Below, piece by piece: positions 25,203 to 33,468 of a stretch of DNA of 38,453 bases. The position numbers were made by a program, and so were the translations under genes. The DNA comes from Lachnospiraceae bacterium. Its GTDB lineage: Bacteria > Bacillota > Clostridia > Lachnospirales > Lachnospiraceae. Within the stretch, counting starts at the first letter, position 1. Each line of letters begins with the position of its first letter. The stretch spans positions 1 to 38,453 of the forward strand of contig JAQXWO010000041.1 of NCBI GenBank assembly GCA_029225485.1, in the 5' to 3' direction. The notes beneath the pieces were generated by a model. That model was not told the DNA's origin, ran no database searches, and saw only the letters and a list, made by a program, of their open reading frames with translations.

Positions 25203-26471
25203 ATGGAAAAACGGTATCTGATACGGATTTTTTATGGGATCCTTCTGCTGATGATTCTGGGATGTACTGGCTGCAGTGCTTCAAAAGAGACTCTGCAGCA
25301 GAGTGGAGCGGAGATACAGAGGGATGACGATGAGCCTCTGAAGTTCAGCATATGGAGCGATGAGGAAAGCTATGTGCGGGAGGTCGTAGATGCCTACAAT
25401 GCGCTGAAAGGAAAAGAAGAGATCCTTCTGGAGGTCATCCCGAACAGCGAGCATGAGGAATGGATCAATCATTATTCTGATGAATACGGGACAGATATCA
25501 TCGACATAAGAGGAAATACACAGCTTCTGTTTTTTCAGAAGCAGGACAAGCTGCTGGGGCTGTCGAAATTTATCAGGGAAAGCGGGCTGGATATCAGAAA
25601 TTACGGGACCATGGTAAATGAGATCACCTGGGAGGGAGAATACTATGCGCTGCCCACCCGAAGTACCTGCTGGGTACTTTATTATAACAAAGAACTGTTT
25701 GCCCAAATGGGGGTTCCGGAGCCGGGGCAGATGACCTGGGAAGAGTATCTGGAGCTTGCGATTTCCATGTCCTCCCGGGAAAATGAGATATGGGGAGGCT
25801 ATTATCCGCCATGGATCTATCATATCCCGGCGATCCAGAAGGGCTATTACCTGCTGGATGATGATCTGGAGCCGGTGCGGGACAGCATGGATCTGATGCA
25901 GCGGATCTATTCGTCCGGGAGCCATTTGCCCTTCGATGAGGTGAAGGACAGAGGAGATTACTGCCGTGATGATTTTGAAAAAGGGAATATCGCCATGATC
26001 ATATGTGGAGAGTGGCTGGCGAATATGTTTCTGGAGGATGAAGCAGATGGTAAAGAGGTGCCGGAATGGGGGATCGCGCCGCTGCCGGTGCCGGAGGGAG
26101 TAGAGCCGGACACGTCCATCGGGATGTATCAGTTTGCCGGCATCACATCCGTCTGTAAAGACCCGGAGAGGGCGTATGAATTTCTGGAGTTTCTGTGCGG
26201 TCCCCAGGGGGCTCAGATCTATGCCAGAAATGCGATCATTCCGGGATATTCCAATCAGGAGATCCAGGAGATCTATATGGAAGCAGTGGGGACAGAGCAG
26301 GCAAGAGTGTTTTTTGACGTCAGACGGATCCAGGAGCAGCCCATGTGGGACGGGTATGATCAGCTGACGGATCTGTTTAAAGCGGACGCCAGAGAGTTTC
26401 TGGAAGGAAAATATGATCTGGATCATCTGATGGAGCTGTTTGAAGAACAGAGAAAAGAAGTGTTCCGTTAA
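25203..26471 (+). CDS. Sugar-binding lipoprotein (ABC solute-binding family 1), possible sensor partner
   Basis: A 422-residue extracellular solute-binding protein. The N-terminus has a basic start, a hydrophobic stretch and cysteines in ILGCTGCSAS that form a lipoprotein anchor signal. Family-1 features include LKFSIWSDEESYVREVVDAYNA, TRSTCWVLYYNKELFAQMGV, MTWEEYLELA and the C-terminal FLCGPQGAQIYARNAIIPGY. It is paralogous to the binding protein encoded next (26633-27844): WVLYYNKELF versus WLLWYNKDLF and GAQIYARNA versus GAKIYAKNA. It is divergent from the histidine kinase with a 90-base gap, so it may present sugar to that kinase, or simply serve the permeases downstream. Confidence 0.87.
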   Translation: MEKRYLIRIFYGILLLMILGCTGCSASKETLQQSGAEIQRDDDEPLKFSIWSDEESYVREVVDAYNALKGKEEILLEVIPNSEHEEWINHYSDEYGTDIIDIRGNTQLLFFQKQDKLLGLSKFIRESGLDIRNYGTMVNEITWEGEYYALPTRSTCWVLYYNKELFAQMGVPEPGQMTWEEYLELAISMSSRENEIWGGYYPPWIYHIPAIQKGYYLLDDDLEPVRDSMDLMQRIYSSGSHLPFDEVKDRGDYCRDDFEKGNIAMIICGEWLANMFLEDEADGKEVPEWGIAPLPVPEGVEPDTSIGMYQFAGITSVCKDPERAYEFLEFLCGPQGAQIYARNAIIPGYSNQEIQEIYMEAVGTEQARVFFDVRRIQEQPMWDGYDQLTDLFKADAREFLEGKYDLDHLMELFEEQRKEVFR

Positions 26472-26632
26472 AATGCACAACAAATCAGCTGCTGAATCTG
26501 AAAATGCATGCAGGATGATAAAAAATACCCCTATGAAAAGAGATTGTTATACGATATGATCTTACCTATAGAGTCGTGACCGGAGCGCCTGAGAGGAGCT
26601 TCGGAACTATCATTTTTTCAGGAGGTAGAAAT

Positions 26633-27844
26633 ATGAACAAAAAACTTATGGCGCTGGGCCTTGGCGCAGCAATGATGATGGGTATGGCAGTCAGTGCGAG
26701 TGCAGAAGAGAAAACGGTGATCAATTTCTATGAGCATTCTGACAGTGAGAAGATCGCTACGGATCTGGTGGAAGCATACAATGCAAGCCAGGACGAGGTA
26801 GAGGTAAAGCTGTCGATCATCGCAAATGATGACTATGATGACAAGATCAAGGTAATGCTTTCCGGCGGCGCTGATATCGACTGCTTCTGGGTAAGAGGCG
26901 GCGACCAGCTCAGACAGATGGCAAACGGCGGAGCAGTACTGGCACTTGATGATATGATCACAGATGCAGGTGTGGATTTCTCTGTATACGGACAGATGGG
27001 AGAGGCATATCAGACAGGCGGAAAGACCTACGGTCTGTGTACTTCCAAGTCCTGCTGGCTGCTGTGGTACAACAAGGATCTGTTTGATGCAGCAGGCGTT
27101 GACTATCCGATAGATATCACCTGGGATGAGTACGCAGATCTCTGTGCACAGCTGAATCAGGACGGTCTTCGCGGAGGACTCTGTGTAAACTGGATCATGA
27201 ATACAGGCTCTGCAGCAGCAGGCGAGTATCTGACCGATGAGGATCTGACCAGAACGAGAGAGTACGTAGAATTCCTGAACAGGATCTACAACGAGGATAA
27301 TTCCAACATGAGTCTGGAAGAGATGTCCGGATCCTTCGATGTAAACGGTGTGTTTGCAGAGGGTGAGACCTACATGATGCTGAACGGCGACTGGAACTTC
27401 CTTCTGTTCCCGGATTCCAACCCGGATTTCGAATGGTGTGCAGCTCCGCTTCCTCACTTTGAAGATCTGGAAGTGAATTCCACAGTTGGTTCTACATCAG
27501 CTCTTTGTGTAAGCGCAGCCAGCGAGAAGGCACAGGCAGCGTTTGATTTCATCAAGTTCTGCTGTTACAGCGACGAAGGTGCAAAGATTTACGCAAAGAA
27601 CGCAAACGTACCGGCATATCCGAGCGACGAGGCTCTGGAAATTTACAAAGAGAGCGTGACCACACCGGGTACAGAGTATGTATTTGCCGCAAAGGTAAAC
27701 AGTGAAGACGGCAACGAGGATTACTACAACGAGCTGAAGGATGCTTACAAGGCTGAGATTACAGAATATCTGATCGGAAGCTGCACGATTGATGAGGCAT
27801 TCGACAATTACAAGGCAAGAAGAGAAGAGATCATCAATAAGTAA
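26633..27844 (+). CDS. Sugar ABC transporter solute-binding protein without a lipobox
   Basis: A 403-residue family-1 solute-binding protein for the permease pair that follows. The signal peptide reads MNKKLMALGLGAAMMMGMAVSASAEEK with an ASA cleavage site and no cysteine, so no lipid anchor is predicted, unusual for a Gram-positive binding protein. The mature part begins TVINFYEHSDSEKIATDLVEAYNAS. The track start at 26576 is wrong: GGAGG at 26621-26625 fits ATG 26633 and the signal peptide. A hairpin separates it from the permeases, the usual way to make more binding protein than channel. Paralogue of the lipoprotein just upstream. Confidence 0.9.
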   Translation: MNKKLMALGLGAAMMMGMAVSASAEEKTVINFYEHSDSEKIATDLVEAYNASQDEVEVKLSIIANDDYDDKIKVMLSGGADIDCFWVRGGDQLRQMANGGAVLALDDMITDAGVDFSVYGQMGEAYQTGGKTYGLCTSKSCWLLWYNKDLFDAAGVDYPIDITWDEYADLCAQLNQDGLRGGLCVNWIMNTGSAAAGEYLTDEDLTRTREYVEFLNRIYNEDNSNMSLEEMSGSFDVNGVFAEGETYMMLNGDWNFLLFPDSNPDFEWCAAPLPHFEDLEVNSTVGSTSALCVSAASEKAQAAFDFIKFCCYSDEGAKIYAKNANVPAYPSDEALEIYKESVTTPGTEYVFAAKVNSEDGNEDYYNELKDAYKAEITEYLIGSCTIDEAFDNYKARREEIINK

Positions 27845-27866
27845 GCGTAGGAAATAAGGTGCGCTG

Positions 27867-27903
27867 GCCCGGCATTTCAGGCGGCTGAGATGCCGGGCTT
27901 TTT
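27867..27903 (+). terminator. Partial terminator between binding protein and permeases
   Basis: GCCCGGCATTTCAG (27867-27880) pairs with CTGAGATGCCGGGC (27885-27898), 13 of 14 positions, followed by TTTTT. It sits inside the ABC operon, so probably reduces permease expression relative to the binding protein. Confidence 0.75.
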
Positions 27904-27975
27904 ATGAATGCGACAGGGTTTTGACGGCATCGGAGGAACCTTGCTTTTCAGACTGAGGCTTGGGAGGTAATATTT

Positions 27976-28881
27976 ATGGCTGCACAGGTAAAAAAGAAAA
28001 AAGCAAGCCGCATGAATCGAAGAGAGTGGCTTGCAGGGTATCTGTTCCTTTTGCCGAATTTTATCGGATTTGTAGTTTTTACCGGTATTCCGGTCATTAT
28101 AGGCTTTGTTATCAGCCTTACAGATTATACAGGATTCGGTACGCCGAATTTTGTGGGATTTTCCAATTATGCAAAGATGTTTACAGATACGGATTTTAAA
28201 GTCGCACTGCAGAACAATATCTTTTATTCTCTGACCAGCGTTCCGCTGACAGTTATGTTTGCGCTGCTGCTGGCGTTGATGCTGAACCGGAAAATGTATG
28301 GTGGAAGTATTTTCCAGACGATCTACTTCTTCCCGAATCTGACTTCCATGGTAGCAGTGGGCTGCGTATGGCTGCAGATCTTCGACAGTAAGAAAGGACC
28401 TGTAAACCAGTTCCTGATGGCGCTGGGGATGGAGCATCCGCCTAAATGGTTCTGGGGTGTGGGAACGGCTCTGATCACGGTGGTTATTGTGGTCGTCTGG
28501 AAGCAGGCGGGCTACTATATGGTCATGTTTATGGGAGGCCTGAAAAACATACCGGCCAATCTGTATGAGGCGGCCAAGATCGACGGGGCGAACGCATGGC
28601 AGGCGTTCTGGCATGTGACATGGCCCATGCTTTCACCGACTACGTTTATGGTGACGATTCTGACATTTATCGCGTCCTTCCAGGTGTTTGATATTATCAA
28701 TGTCACGACGGAAGGAGGACCGGGACGGGCGACAGAGGTTCTGGTCATGCGTATTTATAAAGAGGCATTCAAATACGGCAGAATGGGATACGGTTCTGCG
28801 ATCGGATATTTCCTGTTCCTGATTATTTTCATTATCACACTGATCCAGTGGCGCGGACAGAAAAAGTGGGTAGTTGAGTAA
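27976..28881 (+). CDS. Sugar ABC transporter permease (MalF-like)
   Basis: A 301-residue inner-membrane permease of the carbohydrate importer family CUT1. Six membrane helices are visible, starting with AGYLFLLPNFIGFVVFTGIPVIIGFVISLTDYTGF. The cytoplasmic EAA loop that docks the ATPase reads YEAAKIDGANAWQAFWHVTWPML (about residues 197-220). GGGAGG precedes ATG 27976. It is followed after 17 bases by its partner permease. No ATPase gene is nearby; Firmicutes CUT1 importers commonly share one MsmX-type ATPase encoded elsewhere (known), which is inferred here. Confidence 0.92.
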   Translation: MAAQVKKKKASRMNRREWLAGYLFLLPNFIGFVVFTGIPVIIGFVISLTDYTGFGTPNFVGFSNYAKMFTDTDFKVALQNNIFYSLTSVPLTVMFALLLALMLNRKMYGGSIFQTIYFFPNLTSMVAVGCVWLQIFDSKKGPVNQFLMALGMEHPPKWFWGVGTALITVVIVVVWKQAGYYMVMFMGGLKNIPANLYEAAKIDGANAWQAFWHVTWPMLSPTTFMVTILTFIASFQVFDIINVTTEGGPGRATEVLVMRIYKEAFKYGRMGYGSAIGYFLFLIIFIITLIQWRGQKKWVVE

Positions 28882-28898
28882 GGAAAGGAGAGAGGAAA

Positions 28899-29729
28899 AT
28901 GAAAAACACAAAAACCAGAGTAACGAATGGAGTACTCTTTGTGGTGGCGCTGGTTGTCGCCTTTACGATGATCGTACCTTTTGTCTGGATGCTCAGTGCT
29001 TCGTTCAAACTGAAAAATGAGATTTTCAGTGTGCCGATCCGCTGGATCCCTGAAGTCTTTCATATGGATAACTATGAGACGATCATGCAGGAGATTCCTT
29101 TCCCGCGCTATTTCTTCAATACATTCAAGGTCACGGTCAGCATCACGGCCCTGCAGGTGGTGACTTGCTCCATGGCGGCCTTTGCATTTTCAAAGCTGCG
29201 TTTTCCCGGCAGGGATAAGCTGTTTCTGGCATATCTTGGCACAATGATGGTGCCCTGGCATGCAATAATGATTCCTCAGTTCATCGTGATCCAGAAGCTT
29301 GGGCTGTATGACAATCATCTTGCTCTGATCCTGACCGGTGCCTTTAATGTATTCGGAGTATTTATCCTGAGACAGAATATGCTCAGCATTCCGGACAGCC
29401 TCTGTGAGGCGGCCAAGATCGACGGCTGTGGTCCGGTGGGGATCTTTGTGAAGATCGTTCTGCCCCTGACCAAAAGCGGACTGGCAACGCTGGTGATCCT
29501 GACTTTCAATAATGTGTGGAATGATTATATGGGACCGATGATCTATCTGGACAGCGATGTGAACCGCACGATCCAGCTGGGGCTGGCCACCTTCAAGCGG
29601 GAGTTTGATACAAACTATGGAGCAATTATGGCGGGTACCGTTATTTCATTGATTCCGATCGTCATTGTATATGTACTCGCACAGAAGAATATTGTCGAGG
29701 GTATTGCTTATTCAGGAGTAAAAGGCTGA
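28899..29729 (+). CDS. Sugar ABC transporter permease (MalG-like)
   Basis: A 276-residue second permease completing the heterodimer channel. It opens MKNTKTRVTNGVLFVVALVVAFTMIVPFVWMLSASFKLKNEIF and has six helices. Its EAA loop is CEAAKIDGCGPVGIFVKIVLPLTKSG (about residues 168-193) and the end is NIVEGIAYSGVKG, a classical CUT1 C-terminus. AAAGGAGAGAGG lies just before ATG 28899. It ends the transporter genes and a strong terminator hairpin follows within 10 bases, so the last glycosidase has its own or read-through expression. Confidence 0.92.
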   Translation: MKNTKTRVTNGVLFVVALVVAFTMIVPFVWMLSASFKLKNEIFSVPIRWIPEVFHMDNYETIMQEIPFPRYFFNTFKVTVSITALQVVTCSMAAFAFSKLRFPGRDKLFLAYLGTMMVPWHAIMIPQFIVIQKLGLYDNHLALILTGAFNVFGVFILRQNMLSIPDSLCEAAKIDGCGPVGIFVKIVLPLTKSGLATLVILTFNNVWNDYMGPMIYLDSDVNRTIQLGLATFKREFDTNYGAIMAGTVISLIPIVIVYVLAQKNIVEGIAYSGVKG

Positions 29730-29738
29730 TAAAGATAA

Positions 29739-29788
29739 AAAACAACGGACGGAGGCAGGAAAGCCTGACCTGTCCGTTGTTTTTGTTT
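29739..29788 (+). terminator. Terminator after the sugar permeases
   Basis: AACAACGGAC (29741-29750) pairs with GTCCGTTGTT (29772-29781), with an inner CAGG-AAAG-CCTG stem, and is flanked by an A-run and a T-run (TTTTTGTTT). Confidence 0.85.
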
Positions 29789-29811
29789 CTGAGAAAGGAG
29801 AACATGAAGTT

Positions 29812-31410
29812 ATGGGATTTACATTTTTTAAGGATGAAAAGGGAAGGGATTTTTTCCCTGTCGGTCTGCAGGCACATAATTCCTCCACAGGAACGGACAT
29901 GATCCAGAAGGCTGTCCGTGCAGTTCGTGCATATGGTGGAAACTGTCTGGAAGCGCCGGTGTACTGGTATCGTCTGGAGCCGGAGATGAATACATATGAG
30001 ATGGATCTGGTAAAAAACGTGATCGATCAGGCAAGGGAAGCAGATCTGAAGCTGATTCTGCTCTGGTTCGGCATGAGCAAAAACGGTCATCCGAACTACG
30101 TGCCGGAATATATCAAGCTGGATCCGGATACGTATCATCTGGTAATTGGCGCGGATGGCGCCCCGGTGCCCGCTTTGTCCCCTCACTGCCGGGCGACACT
30201 GGAAAGGGACAAAAATGCCTTTGTGAAGCTGATGGAATTCCTGAGAGCCTATGATGAAAAAGAGCGGACGGTTCTGGCAGTACAGATCGAAAATGAAATG
30301 GGATGTGCAGGAACAGACCGGGATTATTCCAGGGAGGCAGAGGAAGATTACAGAAAACCGGTTCCGGAGGCTCTGCAGTCTGTACGTCTGGAGGACGACG
30401 GGACAGAGCAGATGGAGCAGGGCAGGGAAATGTCACCGTGGAAAAGACAGTTTGGCCGCCATGCCCATGAAGCATTTCTGGCATGGCATCATGCGAAGTA
30501 TGTGGGGGAACTGGCAGAAGCGGGCAAGGCTGTTTATCCCATTCCTCTTTATACCAATGTGATGGTAGGGGAAAACGGATACGAAGAGCCGGGGCTTTGC
30601 TATAATGCCGGTGCGGCCGTTGGCCGTGTGCTGGATATCTGGAAACCCGGTGCGCCGCAGCTGGATCTGATCTGCCCGGATATTTATAATGAAAACCGCA
30701 GAGAATTTACCCGTATCTGCCAGCGGTATGACCGGGAAGATAATCCGCTCTTTATCCCGGAATCTCCGATCTCCGGAGAGGCAAACGCCATGAATGCGAT
30801 CCTGGCGGCAGGAGACTATGGCGCTGTGGGCTACTGCTGCTTCGGTGCGGAGAGTGCACTGGATGAAGCAGGCATGCTGAATGAAGGATGCCGGGATGTG
30901 GCATTGTCCATAAAAACGATCGCTGCCATGGCGCCGCTGCTGATTCAGTACAGAAAGACGGGAAGGATCCATGCGATTGCTGAGGATGAGTTTGAGACCA
31001 GTCATTATCTGAAGCTGGAGCGGTATCATGTAGTTGCTCATTATCTGCATTCTCATCCGATGAATCTTGGCTATACACAGGATGTACATTCGGAGCAGGG
31101 AATGCAGAAACGCATGGTGAGAGGACGGGCACTGCTTGTGCAGACCGGAGAACATGAATTTTATCTGGGAGGCGCCGGCGTGGCTCTGGACTTTATCAAA
31201 CGGCCATACCCGGAGAACGAGCACAGCTACCGGCAGCTGACTTCCCGCTGTAACGGTCAGCTGAACTTTCTGTCTGTGGAGGAAGGTCATTTTGAAGGAG
31301 ATGCCTGGGTCATTGACCGGTACAGAAACGGAGACGAGACGAACTTTTCACAGTATGTGCTGGAGGGGCAGGTGATTCGTATCCGGCTGAATCCGGTTAC
31401 GGGGATTTAG
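29812..31410 (+). CDS. GH35/DUF5597-type beta-galactosidase-like enzyme
   Basis: A 532-residue clan GH-A glycosidase. It starts FFPVGLQAHNSSTGTDM, then EAPVYWYRLEPE and LILLWFGMSKNGHPNYVPEYIK. The probable acid/base Glu is in QIENEMGC (about residue 162) and the nucleophile Glu in PLFIPESPISG (about residue 317). The C-terminal 150 residues resemble the DUF5597 region found after GH35 catalytic domains in bacterial beta-galactosidases, some of which act on xyloglucan (known for this group). No signal peptide. AAAGGAG lies 11 bases before ATG 29812. It follows the transporter, so it likely processes the imported oligosaccharide. GH35 versus GH42 placement is by eye and moderate. Confidence 0.75.
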   Translation: MGFTFFKDEKGRDFFPVGLQAHNSSTGTDMIQKAVRAVRAYGGNCLEAPVYWYRLEPEMNTYEMDLVKNVIDQAREADLKLILLWFGMSKNGHPNYVPEYIKLDPDTYHLVIGADGAPVPALSPHCRATLERDKNAFVKLMEFLRAYDEKERTVLAVQIENEMGCAGTDRDYSREAEEDYRKPVPEALQSVRLEDDGTEQMEQGREMSPWKRQFGRHAHEAFLAWHHAKYVGELAEAGKAVYPIPLYTNVMVGENGYEEPGLCYNAGAAVGRVLDIWKPGAPQLDLICPDIYNENRREFTRICQRYDREDNPLFIPESPISGEANAMNAILAAGDYGAVGYCCFGAESALDEAGMLNEGCRDVALSIKTIAAMAPLLIQYRKTGRIHAIAEDEFETSHYLKLERYHVVAHYLHSHPMNLGYTQDVHSEQGMQKRMVRGRALLVQTGEHEFYLGGAGVALDFIKRPYPENEHSYRQLTSRCNGQLNFLSVEEGHFEGDAWVIDRYRNGDETNFSQYVLEGQVIRIRLNPVTGI

Positions 31411-31445
31411 AGACACGGGGGACAGGTTTTTTGACTCAATTTTTT

Positions 31446-31471
31446 GAGACAGGGAATCTGTCTCTTTGTCC
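31446..31471 (+). terminator. Hairpin after the GH35-like gene
   Basis: GAGACAG (31446-31452) pairs with CTGTCTC (31458-31464) with a GGAAT loop, followed by a short TTTG. Preceding CTCAATTTTTTGAG can form an alternative stem. Probable terminator of the sugar locus. Confidence 0.55.
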
Positions 31472-31475
31472 GCTC

Positions 31476-31504
31476 TTGACAATAAAAAGCAGCATATACA
31501 TAAT
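31476..31504 (+). promoter_or_regulatory. Strong promoter for the GNAT gene
   Basis: A perfect TTGACA (31476-31481), a 17-base spacer and CATAAT (31499-31504). The next start codon is 133 bases downstream (31638). Nothing else was seen in the leader. Confidence 0.65.
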
Positions 31505-31637
31505 GGAAACAGATGCACATTTTCTATGTCGTTTTATGTGAAGGTGAGATAGAATATTATTACATCAATGAAATGATAAAACGGAAAGATAAATTGCGTA
31601 AAGTGAACCAAACACAAGAGGAAAGGATTTAACTACT

Positions 31638-32138
31638 ATGAAAATCAGACAAGCAGCTAAGCAGGATTTCGACCGGATCATGGAAATCTATGAATACGCG
31701 AGAGCGTTTATGGCATCCCACGGAAATCCCAACCAGTGGGGACGGACCAACTGGCCTCCGGTGGAATTGATACGTGAGGATATGGAAGCCGGGAAGAGTT
31801 ATGTATGTGTCCATGAGGACAGGATCGTGGGGACATTTTTCTTTGATCTGGGTGAAGATGTTGAGCCGGACTACCGCCGGATTGAGGGTGGAAAATGGCT
31901 GGACGACAGTGCCTACGGAGTCGTACACCGGATCGCCGGGGACGGTTCTGTGAAGGGGATCGGAGCCTTCTGCCTGGACTGGGCGTTTCGGCAGTGCGGC
32001 CATCTCCGTATTGATACTCATGAAGACAATGTTGTCATGCAGAATCTGCTTCACAAGCTGGGATTCACACACTGCGGGACGATTTATGTGGAAAAAGACC
32101 GCGATCCGCGGCTGGCATATGAGAAGTGTATGGTATGA
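31638..32138 (+). CDS. GNAT-family N-acetyltransferase
   Basis: A 166-residue acetyl-CoA-dependent acyltransferase. It has the MKIRQAAKQDFDRIMEIYEYARAFM opening of many GNATs, YVCVHEDRIVGTFFFDLGE as the beta-2/3 strands, YGVVHRIAGDGSVKGIGAFCLDWAF as the cofactor-binding region (with GIG in place of the usual Q/RxxGxG/A) and LRIDTHEDNVVMQNLLHKLGFTHCGTIYV as the C-terminal motif. The substrate is unknown; members of this type include small-molecule and protein acetyltransferases. AGAGGAAAGG upstream supports ATG 31638, and it has its own strong promoter. Confidence 0.85.
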   Translation: MKIRQAAKQDFDRIMEIYEYARAFMASHGNPNQWGRTNWPPVELIREDMEAGKSYVCVHEDRIVGTFFFDLGEDVEPDYRRIEGGKWLDDSAYGVVHRIAGDGSVKGIGAFCLDWAFRQCGHLRIDTHEDNVVMQNLLHKLGFTHCGTIYVEKDRDPRLAYEKCMV

Positions 32139-32256
32139 AAGGCAAATTCAGAATCGATCCAGAATTGATATGCAGGTATTTTGATTTTGGACGGGACAAA
32201 TCACCGAAACTGTGATACTATGAATCGAGCTATGGAAAAGACAGGAGGAATTGAAC

Positions 32257-33123
32257 ATGAAAATTGCAGTAACCTATGACAATGGGGAAGTATTTCAGCA
32301 CTTTGGAAGAACAGAGAATTTTAAAGTATACGAAGTAGAAGACAATCAGGCGGTTTCCAGTGAGATCATCAGCTCCAATGGTACCGGCCACGGAGCTCTG
32401 GCAGGTCTTCTTGCAGAGCAGGGCATCGATGTACTGATCTGCGGCGGTATCGGCGGCGGCGCTCAGACTGCGCTTGAGGAAGCCGGCATCGAATTAGTAG
32501 CAGGAGCAGAAGGCAATACAGATGAAGTAGTTGAGACCTATCTGAGAGGAGAACTGATCTCTACCGGTTCCAACTGTCATCATCATGACAATGAAGAGGG
32601 CCATTCCTGCGGCGCACACGGATGTGGTGAACATGGATGCGGCGGACATGAGGAAGGTCATTCCTGCGGCGGATGCGGCAGCCATATCACACTGGAAGGG
32701 AAAAATGCAGGAAAAACATGCCGGGTACATTACAAGGGCACCTTTAATGACGGCAGCCAGTTTGACTCTTCCTATGACCGGGGCGAACCGCTGGAATTCA
32801 TCTGCGGTGCAGGTATGATGATCCAGGGATTTGATGCCGCTGTTGCTGACATGGAAGTAGGCCAGATTGTGGATATCCATCTTATGCCGGAAGAGGCATA
32901 CGGTATGCCGGATCCGAATGCGATTATGACCTTCCAGATCGCCCAGCTGCCTGGTTCCGAAGACCTGACTGTGGGGCAGCAGGTCTATCTGACCAACCAG
33001 ATGGGACAGCCTTTCCCGGTAAAAGTCACAGCCAAGGATGATGTTACCATCACACTGGATGCAAACCATGAGATGGCCGGAAAAGAACTGAACTTCAGGA
33101 TCGAACTGGTGGACGTAAAATAG
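32257..33123 (+). CDS. Fusion: NifX/NifB-like domain + Cys/His-rich linker + SlyD-like FKBP isomerase
   Basis: A 288-residue multidomain protein. Residues 1-105 match the dinitrogenase iron-molybdenum cofactor domain (KIAVTYDNGEVFQHFGRTENFKVYE and ICGGIGGGAQTALEEAGIELVAGAEG). Residues 107-150 are a metal-ligand-rich linker with many His and Cys (HHHDNEEGHSCGAHGCGEHG). Residues 152-288 are an FKBP prolyl isomerase of the SlyD type (VHYKGTFNDGSQFDSSYDRGEPLEF, MIQGFDAAVADMEVGQ, the flap insert EEAYGMPDPNAI). SlyD normally has the metal-binding tail at its C-terminus; here it is in front. TTG 32251 is in the track, but AGGAGG at 32243-32248 supports ATG 32257. A role as metal chaperone or metallo-foldase is inferred. 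Confidence 0.85.
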   Translation: MKIAVTYDNGEVFQHFGRTENFKVYEVEDNQAVSSEIISSNGTGHGALAGLLAEQGIDVLICGGIGGGAQTALEEAGIELVAGAEGNTDEVVETYLRGELISTGSNCHHHDNEEGHSCGAHGCGEHGCGGHEEGHSCGGCGSHITLEGKNAGKTCRVHYKGTFNDGSQFDSSYDRGEPLEFICGAGMMIQGFDAAVADMEVGQIVDIHLMPEEAYGMPDPNAIMTFQIAQLPGSEDLTVGQQVYLTNQMGQPFPVKVTAKDDVTITLDANHEMAGKELNFRIELVDVK

Positions 33124-33282
33124 ATTGGATTTTTCGGTATGCAGGAGGCGGTGTTTTCACTGCGCATATCGATCAGGCAGGCGGAGAAGGAACCGCGGAA
33201 TTTGCAGACAGGGCGATTCGGATCTATTGCGGGAAATAGAAGTATACGTGTATGAATGCGTGTGAACAGTAAAAAATGTACG
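33124..33282 (+). other. Gap with a possible short coding remnant
   Basis: One frame reads FTAHIDQAGGEGTAEFADRAIRIYCGK before a stop near 33239, without a start codon or ribosome site. It resembles the C-terminal end of an unidentified enzyme and may be a gene relic. No functional gene is visible. Confidence 0.25.
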
Positions 33283-33287
33283 GAAGT

Positions 33288-33329
33288 ATCCAGTCAGCTG
33301 AACCAGAGGTGAGGGTGGCTGGATTTTTT
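33288..33329 (+). terminator. Rho-independent terminator downstream of the fusion gene
   Basis: ATCCAGTCA (33288-33296) pairs with TGGCTGGAT (33316-33324) with one G-U pair, followed by TTTTTT. A second perfect hairpin, CCTGTCC-GGTCA-GGACAGG, is at 33356-33374 without a long T-run. Confidence 0.65.
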
Positions 33330-33382
33330 GTGGTGAAATAAAAAAGAAATCTTCGCCTGTCCGGTCAGGACAGGATTTGTTC

Positions 33383-33411
33383 TTGAATGCCGGAATCACA
33401 CATGATATGCT
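33383..33411 (+). promoter_or_regulatory. Promoter of the decayed helicase gene region
   Basis: TTGAAT (33383-33388), a 17-base spacer and TATGCT (33406-33411) with TGA just before it (extended -10). It may now drive mutT and the following genes through the helicase remnant. Confidence 0.45.
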
Positions 33412-33468
33412 ATCGGTAAAATATATGGAAAAGTATTTATCCGGATTATTCATTATTGAATCCATTGA

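Noticed and set aside
25281-26483. 400-residue minus-strand ORF opposite the sugar-binding lipoprotein
   Set aside because: No family features, a composition typical of an antisense frame, and the plus strand carries a complete solute-binding protein with signal peptide.
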